NCBI RefSeq assembly: GCF_900107665.1 | Contig: NZ_FNQT01000002.1 | Location: 374,286 to 438,285 of the forward strand | DNA from: Haloplanus vescus | GTDB taxonomy: Archaea; Halobacteriota; Halobacteria; Halobacteriales; Haloferacaceae | Reading direction: 5' to 3' | DNA: 64,000 bases | In this document: piece by piece, positions 44,639-53,492 of the stretch | How positions within the stretch are numbered: position 1 is the first letter of the stretch | Layout: every line of letters begins with the position of its first letter | The notes under the pieces: generated by a model | Told to the model about the DNA's origin: nothing | The model's input: only the letters and a program-made list of their open reading frames with translations | The model's database searches: none | Translations under genes and position numbers: made by a program

Positions 44639-44667
44639 CTTTTCCCGAACTCAACGAACGAGGAGCG
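44617..44667 (+). repeat. Direct repeat copy 1: tRNA-Gly 3' end plus trailer
   Basis: Begins in the T-arm (GGTTCAAATCCCAG), runs through the acceptor 3' strand, and continues 29 bases into the trailer. It matches 44760-44809 with two substitutions and one T indel over about 51 bases. Confidence 0.9.
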
Positions 44668-44702
44668 GAGCGACGAGTGAGCTGTGAGGGAAAATCGCTC
44701 CT

Positions 44703-44712
44703 GATTTGAACC
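44703..44712 (-). repeat. Inverted copy of the T-arm inside the Gly cassette
   Basis: GATTTGAACC is the exact reverse complement of GGTTCAAATC at 44617-44626 and 44760-44769. Nested inside is ACCAG (44715-44719) complementary to CTGGT (44752-44756), so 44703-44769 can fold as one hairpin. Confidence 0.8.
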
Positions 44713-44759
44713 CTACCAGTCGCGCACAGCGACCGGAGGGAGCGAGCACGTCTGGTTTC

Positions 44760-44809
44760 GGTTCAAATCCCAGCCAGCGCACTTTCCCGAATTCAACGAC
44801 CGAGGAGCG
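44760..44809 (+). repeat. Direct repeat copy 2: partial tRNA-Gly 3' end
   Basis: Second copy, 143 bases after the first, of the T-arm 3' half, acceptor strand and trailer. It lacks the D-arm and anticodon, so it cannot be a tRNA. Confidence 0.9.
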
Positions 44810-44858
44810 ATTCGTTCCGTGACGAACCCTTTTCACCCTGACTCCCTCACCGCAAGCC

Positions 44859-45398
44859 ATGCATCGACGCGCGTTGCTCGCCGCGACGGGAACCTGTCTC
44901 GCGGGACTCGCTGGCTGTGGTGCCGACGGCTCCACCGAGACGTCGACCTCCACCCCGACCTCCACCTCCACGCAGACGACGACCACGCCGCCACCGACGT
45001 CCACGCCCCCCGAACAGCGCTACCGGCCGCAGTTGCTCGACGTGGGACTCGTCTCGACGTGGGCGGAGGCTGGTGACCTCTCGGAGAATCGGGTCGAACA
45101 GATTCGACGGGGCCGGCCCGCCGTCATCGCCTTCCGCTATCGAATGCGTATCCCCCAGGGGACGGTCAACCTGAAGGAGGGCATCGACATCATCGCCGAC
45201 GACGAACTGGTGATGCGACGGAACAACGAAGTCGACCGAACCGTCGACACCGCTGGTCTCCACACGTGGGAGACTGGCATCACCATCGAGACGGCGGACT
45301 GGCCGACCGGGCAGGTGACCGCGTCCGTCGCCATCGGCGAACTGCAGTTACACCGCACCTCAGACCCGATGGCGACGACGTTCGAAGTCACCGAGTAG
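44859..45398 (+). CDS. Tat-exported lipoprotein, unknown function
   Basis: 179 residues. The N-terminus MHRRALLAATGTCLAGLAGC has a twin-Arg start and lipobox (Cys20), followed by a Ser/Thr/Pro-rich linker (about 24-50) probably glycosylated or disordered, and a single beta-rich domain (FRYRMRIPQGTVNLKEG, ETGITIETADWPTGQV). No enzyme motif. CCCTTTTCACC (44826-44836) is about 28 bases before the ATG. It sits directly behind the tRNA-Gly repeat cassette. Confidence 0.8.
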   Translation: MHRRALLAATGTCLAGLAGCGADGSTETSTSTPTSTSTQTTTTPPPTSTPPEQRYRPQLLDVGLVSTWAEAGDLSENRVEQIRRGRPAVIAFRYRMRIPQGTVNLKEGIDIIADDELVMRRNNEVDRTVDTAGLHTWETGITIETADWPTGQVTASVAIGELQLHRTSDPMATTFEVTE

Positions 45399-45464
45399 CG
45401 GGCCGATGGCCTTTTCCTCGCTGCGCGCCAACGTATACCAATATGGTCGATTCGTTGGTGCGTC

Positions 45465-46988
45465 GTGACGGGTGAGCTACCGGCCAGCGCCGACGGCCAC
45501 CCCACGCCGCCGCGCCTTGACGGAGTGCTCGACCGGGTAACCGACGGGGTGTTCGGTTTCGACGCCGAGTGGCACGTTACGTTCGTGAACGACTGCGCTC
45601 ACGCCCTCGTCTGTGACGCCACGGGCGAGACGGTCACCGCCGAGGACCTCGTCGGCCGGTCCATCTGGGACGTGCTCCCGGAGCTCCGTGACACCACCTT
45701 CGAGACGGAGTGTCGTGCGGCGATGCGGACCCGAGAGTCGGTGACGTTCGAGACGCACTACGACCCGCTGGATGCGTGGTTCGACGTGCGACTCTATCCC
45801 TCGGAGTCGGGCCTGACCGTCTGGATGCACGAGAGTGCGGAGGACGGCCACGACTCCCGCGAGCGCCGCGAGGCGGTCCTCCGGGAGATGTACGACGTCA
45901 TCGCCGACCGCGACGCCACCTTCGAGGAACAGGTGGACGACCTGCTTCGAATCGGGCAGCGGATTCTCGGAACGGCGTACGGAACGCTCTCTCGCGTGCG
46001 CGGTGACAAGTACACTTTCGAGGTCGTCCGCTCGCCGGGCGATATCGAAGCCGGTGACACCGTCGACCTCTCGGCGACGAACTGCGAGCGTGTCGTGCTC
46101 GACGAGGAGACACTCGTTCTCGCGGACCTCGCGGCTGAGGCACCAGAACTCACGGAGCGGGCGGGCTTCGCCGAGTGGGGAATCAGCTGTTATCTCGGGA
46201 CACCCGTCATCGTCGACGACGAGGTGTACGGCACGTTCTGTTTCTACGATACCGACCCGCGGACGGAGACGTTCTCGGACTGGGAGGTCACGCTCGTCGA
46301 CCTGATGGGCCGGTGGGTGAGCGTCGCGCTCGAACGCGAACTCGTCGAGGAGCAACTCCGCCAGCAGAACGCCCGCCTCGAAGAGTTCGCGACGATGGTC
46401 TCTCACGACCTTCGCAACCCGCTCAACGTCGCGGATGGATGGCTCGACCAAGCTCGCGAAACGGGCGACGCCGAGTCACTCGACAGAGTCGAATCCTCAC
46501 ACGAGCGGATGCGGGAGATAATCGACGACGTGTTGGCGCTCGCGCGGGCGGGACGCGCCGTCGACGACCCCGTCTCGCTCGACCTGGGACGCGTCGCCGC
46601 CGACGCGTGGGAACAGGTCGACACCGACGGTGCGACGCTCACCATGGACCTCGAATCAGATGCTACTGGCGACCCCAAACGCCTCCAGCAACTGTTCGAG
46701 AACCTGTTTCGCAACGCTGTCGACCACGGTTCGGGCGAGGACGGAGCGGCCGGGTTGACGGTGCGAGTCGGCTCGCTCGTGGGCGGATTCTACGTCGAGG
46801 ACGACGGCGTCGGCATCCCGGTCGCCGACCGCGAGCGCATCCTCGAATCCGGCTACACGACGGCGGATGACGGCACCGGACTCGGCTTGGGCCTCGTCGA
46901 CGACATCGCCACCGCCCACGGGTGGTCGGTCGACGTTACGGAGAGCGAGTCGGGTGGCGCGCGCATCGAGTTTACGAACGTCGACTGA
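45465..46988 (+). CDS. Sensor histidine kinase: PAS-GAF-HisKA-HATPase
   Basis: 507-residue soluble kinase. PAS domain at about 18-125 (FGFDAEWHVTFVNDCA), GAF domain at about 140-290 (GTPVIVDDEVYGTFCFYDTD), HisKA with phosphoacceptor His314 in VSHDLRNPLNVADG, and HATPase with N (LFRNAVDHG), G1 (DDGVGIP) and G2 (GTGLGLGLV) boxes. A GTG start at 45465 has AT-rich ACCAATATGG about 25 bases before. Its kinase core is very like that of the REC-PAS3 kinase in this window, so the two are paralogues in that part. No partner regulator is nearby. Confidence 0.92.
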   Translation: MTGELPASADGHPTPPRLDGVLDRVTDGVFGFDAEWHVTFVNDCAHALVCDATGETVTAEDLVGRSIWDVLPELRDTTFETECRAAMRTRESVTFETHYDPLDAWFDVRLYPSESGLTVWMHESAEDGHDSRERREAVLREMYDVIADRDATFEEQVDDLLRIGQRILGTAYGTLSRVRGDKYTFEVVRSPGDIEAGDTVDLSATNCERVVLDEETLVLADLAAEAPELTERAGFAEWGISCYLGTPVIVDDEVYGTFCFYDTDPRTETFSDWEVTLVDLMGRWVSVALERELVEEQLRQQNARLEEFATMVSHDLRNPLNVADGWLDQARETGDAESLDRVESSHERMREIIDDVLALARAGRAVDDPVSLDLGRVAADAWEQVDTDGATLTMDLESDATGDPKRLQQLFENLFRNAVDHGSGEDGAAGLTVRVGSLVGGFYVEDDGVGIPVADRERILESGYTTADDGTGLGLGLVDDIATAHGWSVDVTESESGGARIEFTNVD

Positions 46989-47023
46989 TAGCGACGGTCG
47001 ATGGGTCGACCGAAAGAGACGGA

Positions 47024-47033
47024 TTTATCAATA
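47024..47033 (+). promoter_or_regulatory. tRNA-Glu promoter
   Basis: TTTATCAATA is centred about 30 bases before the mature 5' end at 47059. Confidence 0.55.
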
Positions 47034-47058
47034 GCCCTCCCTTGCTCCAATATGCAGC

Positions 47059-47133
47059 GCTCGGTTGGTGTAGTCCGGCCAATCATGTTGGCCTTTCGAG
47101 CCGACGACCAGGGTTCAAATCCCTGACCGAGCA
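47059..47133 (+). tRNA. tRNA-Glu (TTC)
   Basis: 75 nt. Acceptor stem GCTCGGT pairs with ACCGAGC, discriminator A. The anticodon stem TTGGC/GCCGA encloses CTTTCGA, giving anticodon TTC. T-arm CAGGG-TTCAAAT-CCCTG. No intron, no encoded CCA. Its 3' end is duplicated 102 bases downstream. Confidence 0.95.
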
Positions 47134-47140
47134 TGATTCT
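47112..47140 (+). repeat. Direct repeat copy 1: tRNA-Glu 3' end plus trailer
   Basis: 29 bases from the T-arm (GGTTCAAATCCCTG) through the acceptor end and 7 trailer bases. Identical to 47214-47242. Confidence 0.92.
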
Positions 47141-47177
47141 GACCGAACGGAGTGAGTGACGGAGCGCGCACAGGAGA

Positions 47178-47187
47178 GGGATTTGAA
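47178..47187 (-). repeat. Inverted copy of the T-arm inside the Glu cassette
   Basis: GGGATTTGAA is the exact reverse complement of TTCAAATCCC at 47114-47123 and 47216-47225. It encloses the small hairpin GCGGC-TTC-GCCGC (47195-47207), so 47178-47225 can fold into one nested stem. Confidence 0.85.
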
Positions 47188-47213
47188 TCAGAGAGCGGCT
47201 TCGCCGCGACCGT

Positions 47214-47242
47214 GGTTCAAATCCCTGACCGAGCATGATTCT
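47214..47242 (+). repeat. Direct repeat copy 2: partial tRNA-Glu 3' end
   Basis: Exact 29-base second copy at 102 bases period. It carries only the T-arm 3' half, acceptor strand and trailer, so it is not a tRNA. Confidence 0.92.
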
Positions 47243-47365
47243 CTGTGGCTCATTGCTCGATAGCACTCGCTCCACGAAAACGGGTGAATTTATCATTCGA
47301 CCCGATATGTAACCGCACACACGACGGTCGTCTCACTCGGAGACTGGACCGCGACTCATCCACCG

Positions 47366-47926
47366 ATGTCGTCTCACTCGTCCCCCGATACAGAGACCGA
47401 GCACCTGTCGAAAGATACCGTCTTCTCCCTCCTGAGCAATCAGCGCCGGCGCTACACACTCCAATATCTGGGGCACCACTCGAACGCGGTGTCGCTCCGT
47501 GACCTCGCCGCACAGGTCGCCGCGTGGGAAAACGACGTCGCACTCGACGACTTGGAGTACAAGCAGCGCAAGCGTGTCTCCACCGCGCTCCACCAGACCC
47601 ACCTCCCGAAACTTCACGAAGCAGGCGTCGTCGACTACGACCGCGACGCGGGAACGGTGACGCTCGCCGACCGCGCTGCCGACCTCGACGCCTATCTCGA
47701 ACTCGTCGGCGAACACGACGTGCCGTGGTGTGCGCTCTATCTTGGACTGTCGACGGTCGCCGCCGTCTGTATCGCCGCGGCGTCCGCTGGCCTGACGCCG
47801 TTCGCGTCGCTCCCCAGCCTGTCGCTCGCGGGGGGCCTGATCGCCGCGTTCCTCGTGGCGGCGGGCGTCAACGCTCGGCTGGCACGCCGCCACCACCTCG
47901 GACGCGGTGACGACGGCCCGGCCTGA
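47366..47926 (+). CDS. Winged-helix protein (DUF7344-like) with C-terminal membrane helices
   Basis: 186 residues. Residues about 14-110 form a haloarchaeal winged helix (LSKDTVFSLLSNQRRRYTLQ, then LRDLAAQVAAW and LHQTHLPKLHEAGVVDYDRD). Two hydrophobic segments follow at about 126-144 and 150-172. The layout suggests a membrane-tethered DNA-binding regulator. AATTTATCA (47287-47295) would start a transcript near 47317. The stop forms part of a 17-base palindrome shared with the convergent spoVR gene. Confidence 0.82.
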   Translation: MSSHSSPDTETEHLSKDTVFSLLSNQRRRYTLQYLGHHSNAVSLRDLAAQVAAWENDVALDDLEYKQRKRVSTALHQTHLPKLHEAGVVDYDRDAGTVTLADRAADLDAYLELVGEHDVPWCALYLGLSTVAAVCIAAASAGLTPFASLPSLSLAGGLIAAFLVAAGVNARLARRHHLGRGDDGPA

Positions 47927-47936
47927 GCGTCAGGCC
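47920..47936. terminator. Palindrome spanning both convergent stop codons
   Basis: GGCCTGA-GCG-TCAGGCC contains the TGA of the winged-helix gene (47924-47926) and, on the other strand, the TGA of spoVR (47930-47932). A perfect 7-base stem could act in both directions, but no T-tract follows it. Confidence 0.4.
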
Positions 47937-49936
47937 AACCAGTCGTCCGGCTTCGTGTCGTAATCCACGTCGTCGGCGACGATTCGGGCTTCGAGGTCGG
48001 GGTCGAGGGCGTGTGTCTCGAAGTCGTCGCCGTCGTATCGGATGCGCTTGCCGACCTCCGTTGGCGTCGGTTCGCGGTTCCGGCGCTGTGCGATTTCCAG
48101 TTCGTGTTCGTCGTACTCGGAGACGACGGTCATCAGGTTGACCGGCCGCCCCCAGAGGTCGTAGGTGCGTTCGAGGACGCGCTTTGCCTGCTCGATGTCG
48201 AGGCCGATGCCGTTGTACTGGTGGCCGAGTAGCAGTTCGTTCCGGTTGTCGAAGTTGCCGTCGTACACCGCGACGGTCGGCTTGCCGAAGTTGGTGAACT
48301 GCAAGAGCAGTTTCTTCTTCACGTCTTCGGGGTCCGTCGACGCGGCGCGGAAGTCACCCGTCGCCTCCGAGTACTCGTAGGTGAAGTAGTCGTTCGCGTC
48401 GACGAACTCCTCGGAGAGGAACGCGTCGATGAAGGTCACGTCGTTGTGGCTCTCGCGGAGTTCGCGCATCCGCCGCCACCCCGCCTCGTACGCCACATCG
48501 GCGAGCGCTTCGCTCACCGACCCGTACTTCTCGTCGTCGAACATGTACCGCGCCAGTCGTTCGAGTTCCGACCGGCGGATGCGCCGAAGGAACTCACGGT
48601 TCTGGGGCTTGCACAGCGAGAAGTGTCGCTCGGCTAGCCCCGCCCTCGTGAGCACCTTCCACGGGTAGCGCTCGATATCGATATCGCCGGCCCGCGCTCG
48701 GTCGAGTGCCTCGGCGTCGACCCGCGGGTCCGCGGGGTCCAACTCCGCGAGCGTCTCGGGCGTAATCGAGGCGATGGCCGGGTCGGGGTCCAGCGCGGCC
48801 TGCACGGCCTCGAAGTCGACCACGTCGTGGAAGTTCCGCCAGGTGACGCCCTCGACGCGGAGGAGTTTGTCGACCACCTCGCGCCGGTTGGTCACGTTCT
48901 CGACGTACTCCCAGAGCTCCATCCCGAGTTTGTAGGGGTTGAGCCCCGGCGACCCGAGGACACGCGCCATGTGGTCGGCGTAGGTGACGAACTCGTCGTC
49001 GCCGGCGAAGCCCTCGTCGCTCATCATCGTCGATTCCCAGAACGCCGCCCACCCCTCGTTGAGCACCTTCGTCATTTTCTGGCCAGCGAAGTAGTACGCC
49101 TCCGTCCGCAGGAGTTCGAGAACGTCTTTCTGCCACGGTTCGAACTCGACGGCCTTCCCGGACTCCTCGTCGTACTGCCGGCCGTGTTCGAGGAGGTAGG
49201 CGAGGACGTCCGTGTGCGGGTCGTCGAGACGGGCGTCGGCGCGCTCCGATTCGGCGAGGTCGTCTAGCCACTCCTCGTCGAAGGCCTGGCGGCGGACCTC
49301 CTCGGACACGTCGAGTTCGTCGAGTCGCTCCCGGAGGTCGGGCGGCGCGTCGCGCTCTCGGCGCTCGTCGGCGCGGGCGAACGCGCGGTGCTGGTCGATG
49401 GTGTCCTCCAGACAGAGGACGGCGTCGATGAAACGCTCCACGTCGTCGCGGTCGATGTCCGGGTCCTCGGCGTACTCCCTGACCGTCTCGGCGTGGCGTT
49501 CGAGCATGGCGGCGGCGTCGGGGCCCGAACGGTCGTCGCCTGGTCCGTCACCGAAGAGGCCGAACCACTCGTTGTTGGCGAAGAAGTCGGCGTGGGCCTC
49601 GACGTGCGTGATGACCGCCTTCTGGTCGGCGAGGGAGTTCGACTCCTGCAGGAAGGCGTGGGCGGGGTTGTCGTTGTTGACGATTTCGAACGCCTTCCCC
49701 ATGCCGAACTGGTCCTGTTTCTGCTGGCGGTCGTAGGCCATCCCCCACCGCCAGTGGGGATAGCGTCGCTGGAACCCGCCGTAGGCGATGAGTTCGTTCA
49801 TCTCGTCGTGGTCGACGATCCAGTAGTTGACGGGATACGGGTCGAGCCCCAGTTTCCGCGCCAGGTTCGCTGCCTCGGTGACCGGTTCGTTGAGGCGGGC
49901 CGCTTCCCTCCGTGCGTCGATGCGGTCGTCTCTCAT
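47930..49936 (-). CDS. spoVR: SpoVR family protein
   Basis: 668 residues of the SpoVR/YcgB family, named for spore cortex formation in Bacillus but widespread in non-sporulating microbes. The segment [20 protein letters not shown] near the N-terminus and the C-terminal [20 protein letters not shown] are characteristic. Its biochemical activity is not established. It is the last gene of prkA1-prkA2-yeaH-spoVR, overlapping yeaH by 4 bases. In enterobacteria yeaG-yeaH are stress genes and ycgB is co-regulated, so a starvation or stress role is inferred. Confidence 0.93.
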   Translation of the reverse strand: MRDDRIDARREAARLNEPVTEAANLARKLGLDPYPVNYWIVDHDEMNELIAYGGFQRRYPHWRWGMAYDRQQKQDQFGMGKAFEIVNNDNPAHAFLQESNSLADQKAVITHVEAHADFFANNEWFGLFGDGPGDDRSGPDAAAMLERHAETVREYAEDPDIDRDDVERFIDAVLCLEDTIDQHRAFARADERRERDAPPDLRERLDELDVSEEVRRQAFDEEWLDDLAESERADARLDDPHTDVLAYLLEHGRQYDEESGKAVEFEPWQKDVLELLRTEAYYFAGQKMTKVLNEGWAAFWESTMMSDEGFAGDDEFVTYADHMARVLGSPGLNPYKLGMELWEYVENVTNRREVVDKLLRVEGVTWRNFHDVVDFEAVQAALDPDPAIASITPETLAELDPADPRVDAEALDRARAGDIDIERYPWKVLTRAGLAERHFSLCKPQNREFLRRIRRSELERLARYMFDDEKYGSVSEALADVAYEAGWRRMRELRESHNDVTFIDAFLSEEFVDANDYFTYEYSEATGDFRAASTDPEDVKKKLLLQFTNFGKPTVAVYDGNFDNRNELLLGHQYNGIGLDIEQAKRVLERTYDLWGRPVNLMTVVSEYDEHELEIAQRRNREPTPTEVGKRIRYDGDDFETHALDPDLEARIVADDVDYDTKPDDWLA

Positions 49937-51246
49937 TGGTCGTCCTCCGTACTCAGGACCTCATAGATGGCGTCGGTCACGTCCGCCGGGTCCGCGACGG
50001 ACGTGACGACGACTCGCTCGCTGTCTTCAAACGCGCGTTCGACCTCTTCGGCGTGGGTCGCGTTGATGGCCGGGCCGCCCGGTTGCGTCTCCACGTACGC
50101 GTGGCGGTTCGCCGGAATCGACTCCATCAGCGGCACGACGTTCTCGCGGGTGTCGTTGCTGGAGTTCTCGGAGTCGCCCGCCGCGAAGACGTAGCGGTTC
50201 CACTCGCTCCAGGGGTAGCGCTCTTCGAGCACCTCGGCGGCGAGTTCGTACGCCGAGGAGATGCGGGTCCCGCCGCCCGACCGGATGCCGAAGAAGTCCT
50301 CGCGGTCGACTTCCCACGCCTCCGCGTCGTGGGCGATGTAGACGAACTCCGCGCGGTCGTATTTCCCGGTGAGATACCAGTCCAGCGGCGTGAACGTCCG
50401 CTCGACGAGTTCGCGTTTCTCCTGTCGCATGCTGCCCGACACGTCGCGGATGTTCACCACGACCACGTTCTGCTCCGTCTCCTCGGTCACCTCGGGGTGG
50501 CGGTAGCGCTCGTCCTCGCGGCGGAAGGGCACGTCGCGCAGGCCGTCGCGATGGATGCGTTCGAGCGTCGTCGTCCGCTCGACGGCCGCCACCATCTCCT
50601 CGAAACTCGCCCAGCGCCCGCGCTCGTCGTCCGGAATCGTCTCCCACTCGGTTTCGACCCACGCCCGCGAGACGAGGACGTTCTCCTCGCGACACCAGCG
50701 AAACACGTCGTCCGGCGTCGCGTCCGCGACGCGCATCGCCTCGCGGACGAACTCCTCGTCGAAGTCCGTCGCCAGCTTTCGCTTCAACCCCTGCTTGAAC
50801 AGGCGCTCGAAGTCGAGCGTGCTGTTCGGTCCAGCGCGAGTGAGCTCCGTGTAGTCGCCCTCGACTTCCTCGACGACTTCCTTCCCCTTCGGTTCCAAGT
50901 CGAGGCCGAGCTCCTCGTCGAGTTCTTGGGCGAACTCCTCGGGATCCATCTCGTAGTACTCGTGGTCGCCGGCCTCGTCACCGGGGTCGCCGTCCTCGCC
51001 CTCGTCGGCTGGGTGGGGCTGGCCGACTGGTTGGCCCGCTTCCGGCGTGCCGTCCTGGCCCTGTCCGACGCCGCCGCGGTCACGGGGGTCGTACTCGAAC
51101 TCGGGCAGGTCGACGACCTTGATTGGGATTTCGATGCTGTCGGGGTCGCTCCCGCCGAGCGACCCGTGGCGGATGAACTCCGTCAGGTCCTCGCGGCGAC
51201 GCTCGCCCACCTCGCGGAACCGGTCGAGGTCCTCCCTCAGTCCCAT
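49933..51246 (-). CDS. yeaH: YeaH/YhbH family protein with von Willebrand factor A-like domain
   Basis: 437 residues (DUF444). The C-terminal half is a VWA-like domain with the metal-site motif [16 protein letters not shown], followed by [19 protein letters not shown] and [17 protein letters not shown]. An acidic low-complexity region is at about 55-110. ATG 51246 is used because the open frame upstream is antisense-like Arg-rich sequence inside prkA2. The start overlaps the prkA2 stop by about 10 bases. VWA proteins often pair with AAA+ ATPases, here the PrkA proteins. Confidence 0.92.
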   Translation of the reverse strand: MGLREDLDRFREVGERRREDLTEFIRHGSLGGSDPDSIEIPIKVVDLPEFEYDPRDRGGVGQGQDGTPEAGQPVGQPHPADEGEDGDPGDEAGDHEYYEMDPEEFAQELDEELGLDLEPKGKEVVEEVEGDYTELTRAGPNSTLDFERLFKQGLKRKLATDFDEEFVREAMRVADATPDDVFRWCREENVLVSRAWVETEWETIPDDERGRWASFEEMVAAVERTTTLERIHRDGLRDVPFRREDERYRHPEVTEETEQNVVVVNIRDVSGSMRQEKRELVERTFTPLDWYLTGKYDRAEFVYIAHDAEAWEVDREDFFGIRSGGGTRISSAYELAAEVLEERYPWSEWNRYVFAAGDSENSSNDTRENVVPLMESIPANRHAYVETQPGGPAINATHAEEVERAFEDSERVVVTSVADPADVTDAIYEVLSTEDDQ

Positions 51247-53492
51247 CGGTAGCTCACCTCCCGCATCACCTTGCGGCTGGTCAGCTCCGCCGACGCGGGG
51301 GAGTAGCCCTGCGATTCGAGGGCGGCAAGGGTTCGCTCCTTGCAGCGCTCGGTCTCGGTCCCCGACGGCGGGTCGGCCCACTGCGTCGGGTCGAACTCCT
51401 CGAACAGCCGTTTCACGTCGGTCCAGTCGTGTGTGTCGAGGACGGCGCGAATGATCGGAATCTCGCTCACGTCCACGTCCTCGATGGCGAAGTCCTCGTC
51501 GCGGTTCTCCCACGCGTAGCGGTTGATGGCCGTGATGACCTTCTCCCGACGGAAGCGCTCGACGCGCTCTGTGGGCTCCGGGCCGCGGTACGCGTCGTCG
51601 TCGAACCGACCCAGATGCTCCGTCTCGAACACCTTCATCAAGAGCGGGTCGGGGTCGACCGGCCCGCGGTCGGTCGCGACCTGTTCGTCGTTCGCCCACG
51701 CGAAGACGTGTTCGACGTACTCCGCGACCGTCGCCTCGTCGACGCCTTTCTCCGCCAGCAGGGCGTCCAACACGTCCGTCTCCTGTCGGTCGTAGACGTA
51801 GCTCTTGACGACGGCGAGGCGGTTCTCGTACTCCGCCGCCTCGGCCCGGGAGAACACCGGCGCGTCCGATAGCCCGTCGGCCATCGCGTCGAGCACGTCG
51901 TCGGCGGTGACGACGCGTTCGACCGGGAGGTCCGGATGCTGGCGGTCGGCGTCGGTCTGGAGCAAGTCGGCGACGATGTCTCGCGTGTACGTGACGGGAA
52001 TCCCGTGACTGCCGTCGTCGCCGTCGAACTCGAAGGCGTCGGCCTCGATTCGCTCGTCGCCCTCTTGGAGGTAGCCCTGGTCGAACAGGAGCGCCTTCTC
52101 GACGAGGCCGCGGTCGCCGGGCGTGTCCTCGCCGTCGAGACGGGTGACGACGCTGTACAGCGCCGCCGCCTCGACGGCGTGCGGGGCGAGTTCGCGTTCG
52201 ACCACGCGGCCCCGGCCGTCGCGCATCGGCAACGTCACCCCCGCTCGGACCCGGGCGTCGAGGTCGGCGTACCCCTCGGCTTCCCACACCCCCGTCTCGT
52301 TCGTCAGTTCGCGTCGAATCAGTTCGGCTTCGAGCGAGAGGGTAGTCAGGTAGCCGAACTCGTGTTTGTCGAGGCGGCGCTTGAGCGCCTTCAGGGGGTC
52401 GCGCCCGTTGCGGTCGGCGTACTTGTCGAGTTCCACATCGAGGTCCGGGTTCGAGATGATGAGCAGCTGCGTATCGATATCCATCCCGATGCCCTTGTCC
52501 AACTTCACGCGCCCCTCATCGGGCACGTTCAGGAGTTTGCGGAGCAGGTCCGCGTGCTGGGAGGCGTCCTCCACCACCGTCAACAGGCCGTTGCCCTGCG
52601 AGAGGACGCCGTCGTAGGAGAACGCTTGCGGATTCTTCCGCCCGCGCGAATCGAGTTCGCGGAGCATCCCCGGCATCCACGACCCGACCAGACGCTCCTT
52701 CGGGGAACCGTCGTCCTCCGAGTGGAGAATCCCGATGCCGCGCCCCACGTCGACGACGTAGTTTTTGACGCGGAGATGGCGCGGGTCGGTGATGGCCGAG
52801 AACAGGTTCGTCTCGCCCGCCCGGCGGTACCGCTCTTCGAGGAGGTCGTACGCCTCCCGACAGAACGGGTCGAGGTCCGCTGTCACCCGCGTGGGGACGT
52901 GCGCCTCCTCGTTCAGGTCGGCCAGCAACCGCTCTCGCACGTCCGCGGGAAACACCGAGAGCGGGTGTGACTGGACGGGGCTCTCGTACCAGTCGTCCTC
53001 GTCGTCCAGTTCGCCGCCGTAGCTCAGCCCGCGTGACTGCTCGGCGCTGTCGACGTTCCACTCGACCGTGTAGCGTCGCCCCGCCTCCGTCTTCGAGTAC
53101 GCCCGCAACCCGTTGACCAGACAGCGTTTGAGCTCCGATTTCCCGGTGGCGGTCGGGCCGTCGAACCAAATTATCTTCTCGCCTTTCCCCCGGTCCGTGG
53201 CGATGGTCCGGAGGTCGTCGACGAAGCCGTTGAGCACGTCGGTGTTGCCGAGGACCGCGTGTTCGCCGTCGTTTTCGGGGTCGTCGAAGAAGCGGTAGCG
53301 CTCGCGTTCCTCCCCTTCCTCGACGACCGTTCGAGTGCCCATCGACTCGATGGCTTCGAGGAGGTACTTCGGGGCGTGTGCGGCGATGGAGGGGCGTTCG
53401 AAGGCGGTGTCGACGTACTCGTCGAGGCTCATCGGCTCCTCGTAGGCTCCGGCGAGTGCCTCGTCGCTCGCGCGGATGTAGTTCTCCGTCAT
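51237..53492 (-). CDS. prkA2: PrkA-type AAA+ serine kinase-like protein, second copy
   Basis: 751 residues, the more divergent of two adjacent PrkA paralogues. Walker A is GPTATGKS (about 112-119). Other shared segments are [20 protein letters not shown]-type text and [20 protein letters not shown] near the ATPase core, and the C-terminal PrkA region ends [17 protein letters not shown] 53492 overlaps the prkA1 stop by 4 bases. PrkA/YeaG is described as a serine protein kinase with an AAA+ module. Whether this copy is active, or a partner of PrkA1, is unknown. Confidence 0.88.
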   Translation of the reverse strand: MTENYIRASDEALAGAYEEPMSLDEYVDTAFERPSIAAHAPKYLLEAIESMGTRTVVEEGEERERYRFFDDPENDGEHAVLGNTDVLNGFVDDLRTIATDRGKGEKIIWFDGPTATGKSELKRCLVNGLRAYSKTEAGRRYTVEWNVDSAEQSRGLSYGGELDDEDDWYESPVQSHPLSVFPADVRERLLADLNEEAHVPTRVTADLDPFCREAYDLLEERYRRAGETNLFSAITDPRHLRVKNYVVDVGRGIGILHSEDDGSPKERLVGSWMPGMLRELDSRGRKNPQAFSYDGVLSQGNGLLTVVEDASQHADLLRKLLNVPDEGRVKLDKGIGMDIDTQLLIISNPDLDVELDKYADRNGRDPLKALKRRLDKHEFGYLTTLSLEAELIRRELTNETGVWEAEGYADLDARVRAGVTLPMRDGRGRVVERELAPHAVEAAALYSVVTRLDGEDTPGDRGLVEKALLFDQGYLQEGDERIEADAFEFDGDDGSHGIPVTYTRDIVADLLQTDADRQHPDLPVERVVTADDVLDAMADGLSDAPVFSRAEAAEYENRLAVVKSYVYDRQETDVLDALLAEKGVDEATVAEYVEHVFAWANDEQVATDRGPVDPDPLLMKVFETEHLGRFDDDAYRGPEPTERVERFRREKVITAINRYAWENRDEDFAIEDVDVSEIPIIRAVLDTHDWTDVKRLFEEFDPTQWADPPSGTETERCKERTLAALESQGYSPASAELTSRKVMREVSYRWD

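Noticed and set aside
44651-45004. Minus-strand frame over the tRNA-Gly cassette
   Set aside because: Also a translation of T-arm sequence (GFEPK) and of the lipoprotein gene's opposite strand.
44617-47242. CRISPR array or integrated plasmid/virus
   Set aside because: Each repeat has only two copies and different sequence at each locus; no cas genes, no integrase and no room for cargo.
46853-47320. Minus-strand frame containing a repeated MLGQGFEP phrase
   Set aside because: The repeated phrase is the translation of the duplicated tRNA-Glu T-arm. Such peptides are well-known annotation artefacts; the DNA is a tRNA locus.
51247-52287. Extended N-terminus for YeaH (784 residues)
   Set aside because: The extension is Arg/Gly-rich sequence inside prkA2 on the same strand but out of frame; the 437-residue start fits the DUF444 family.
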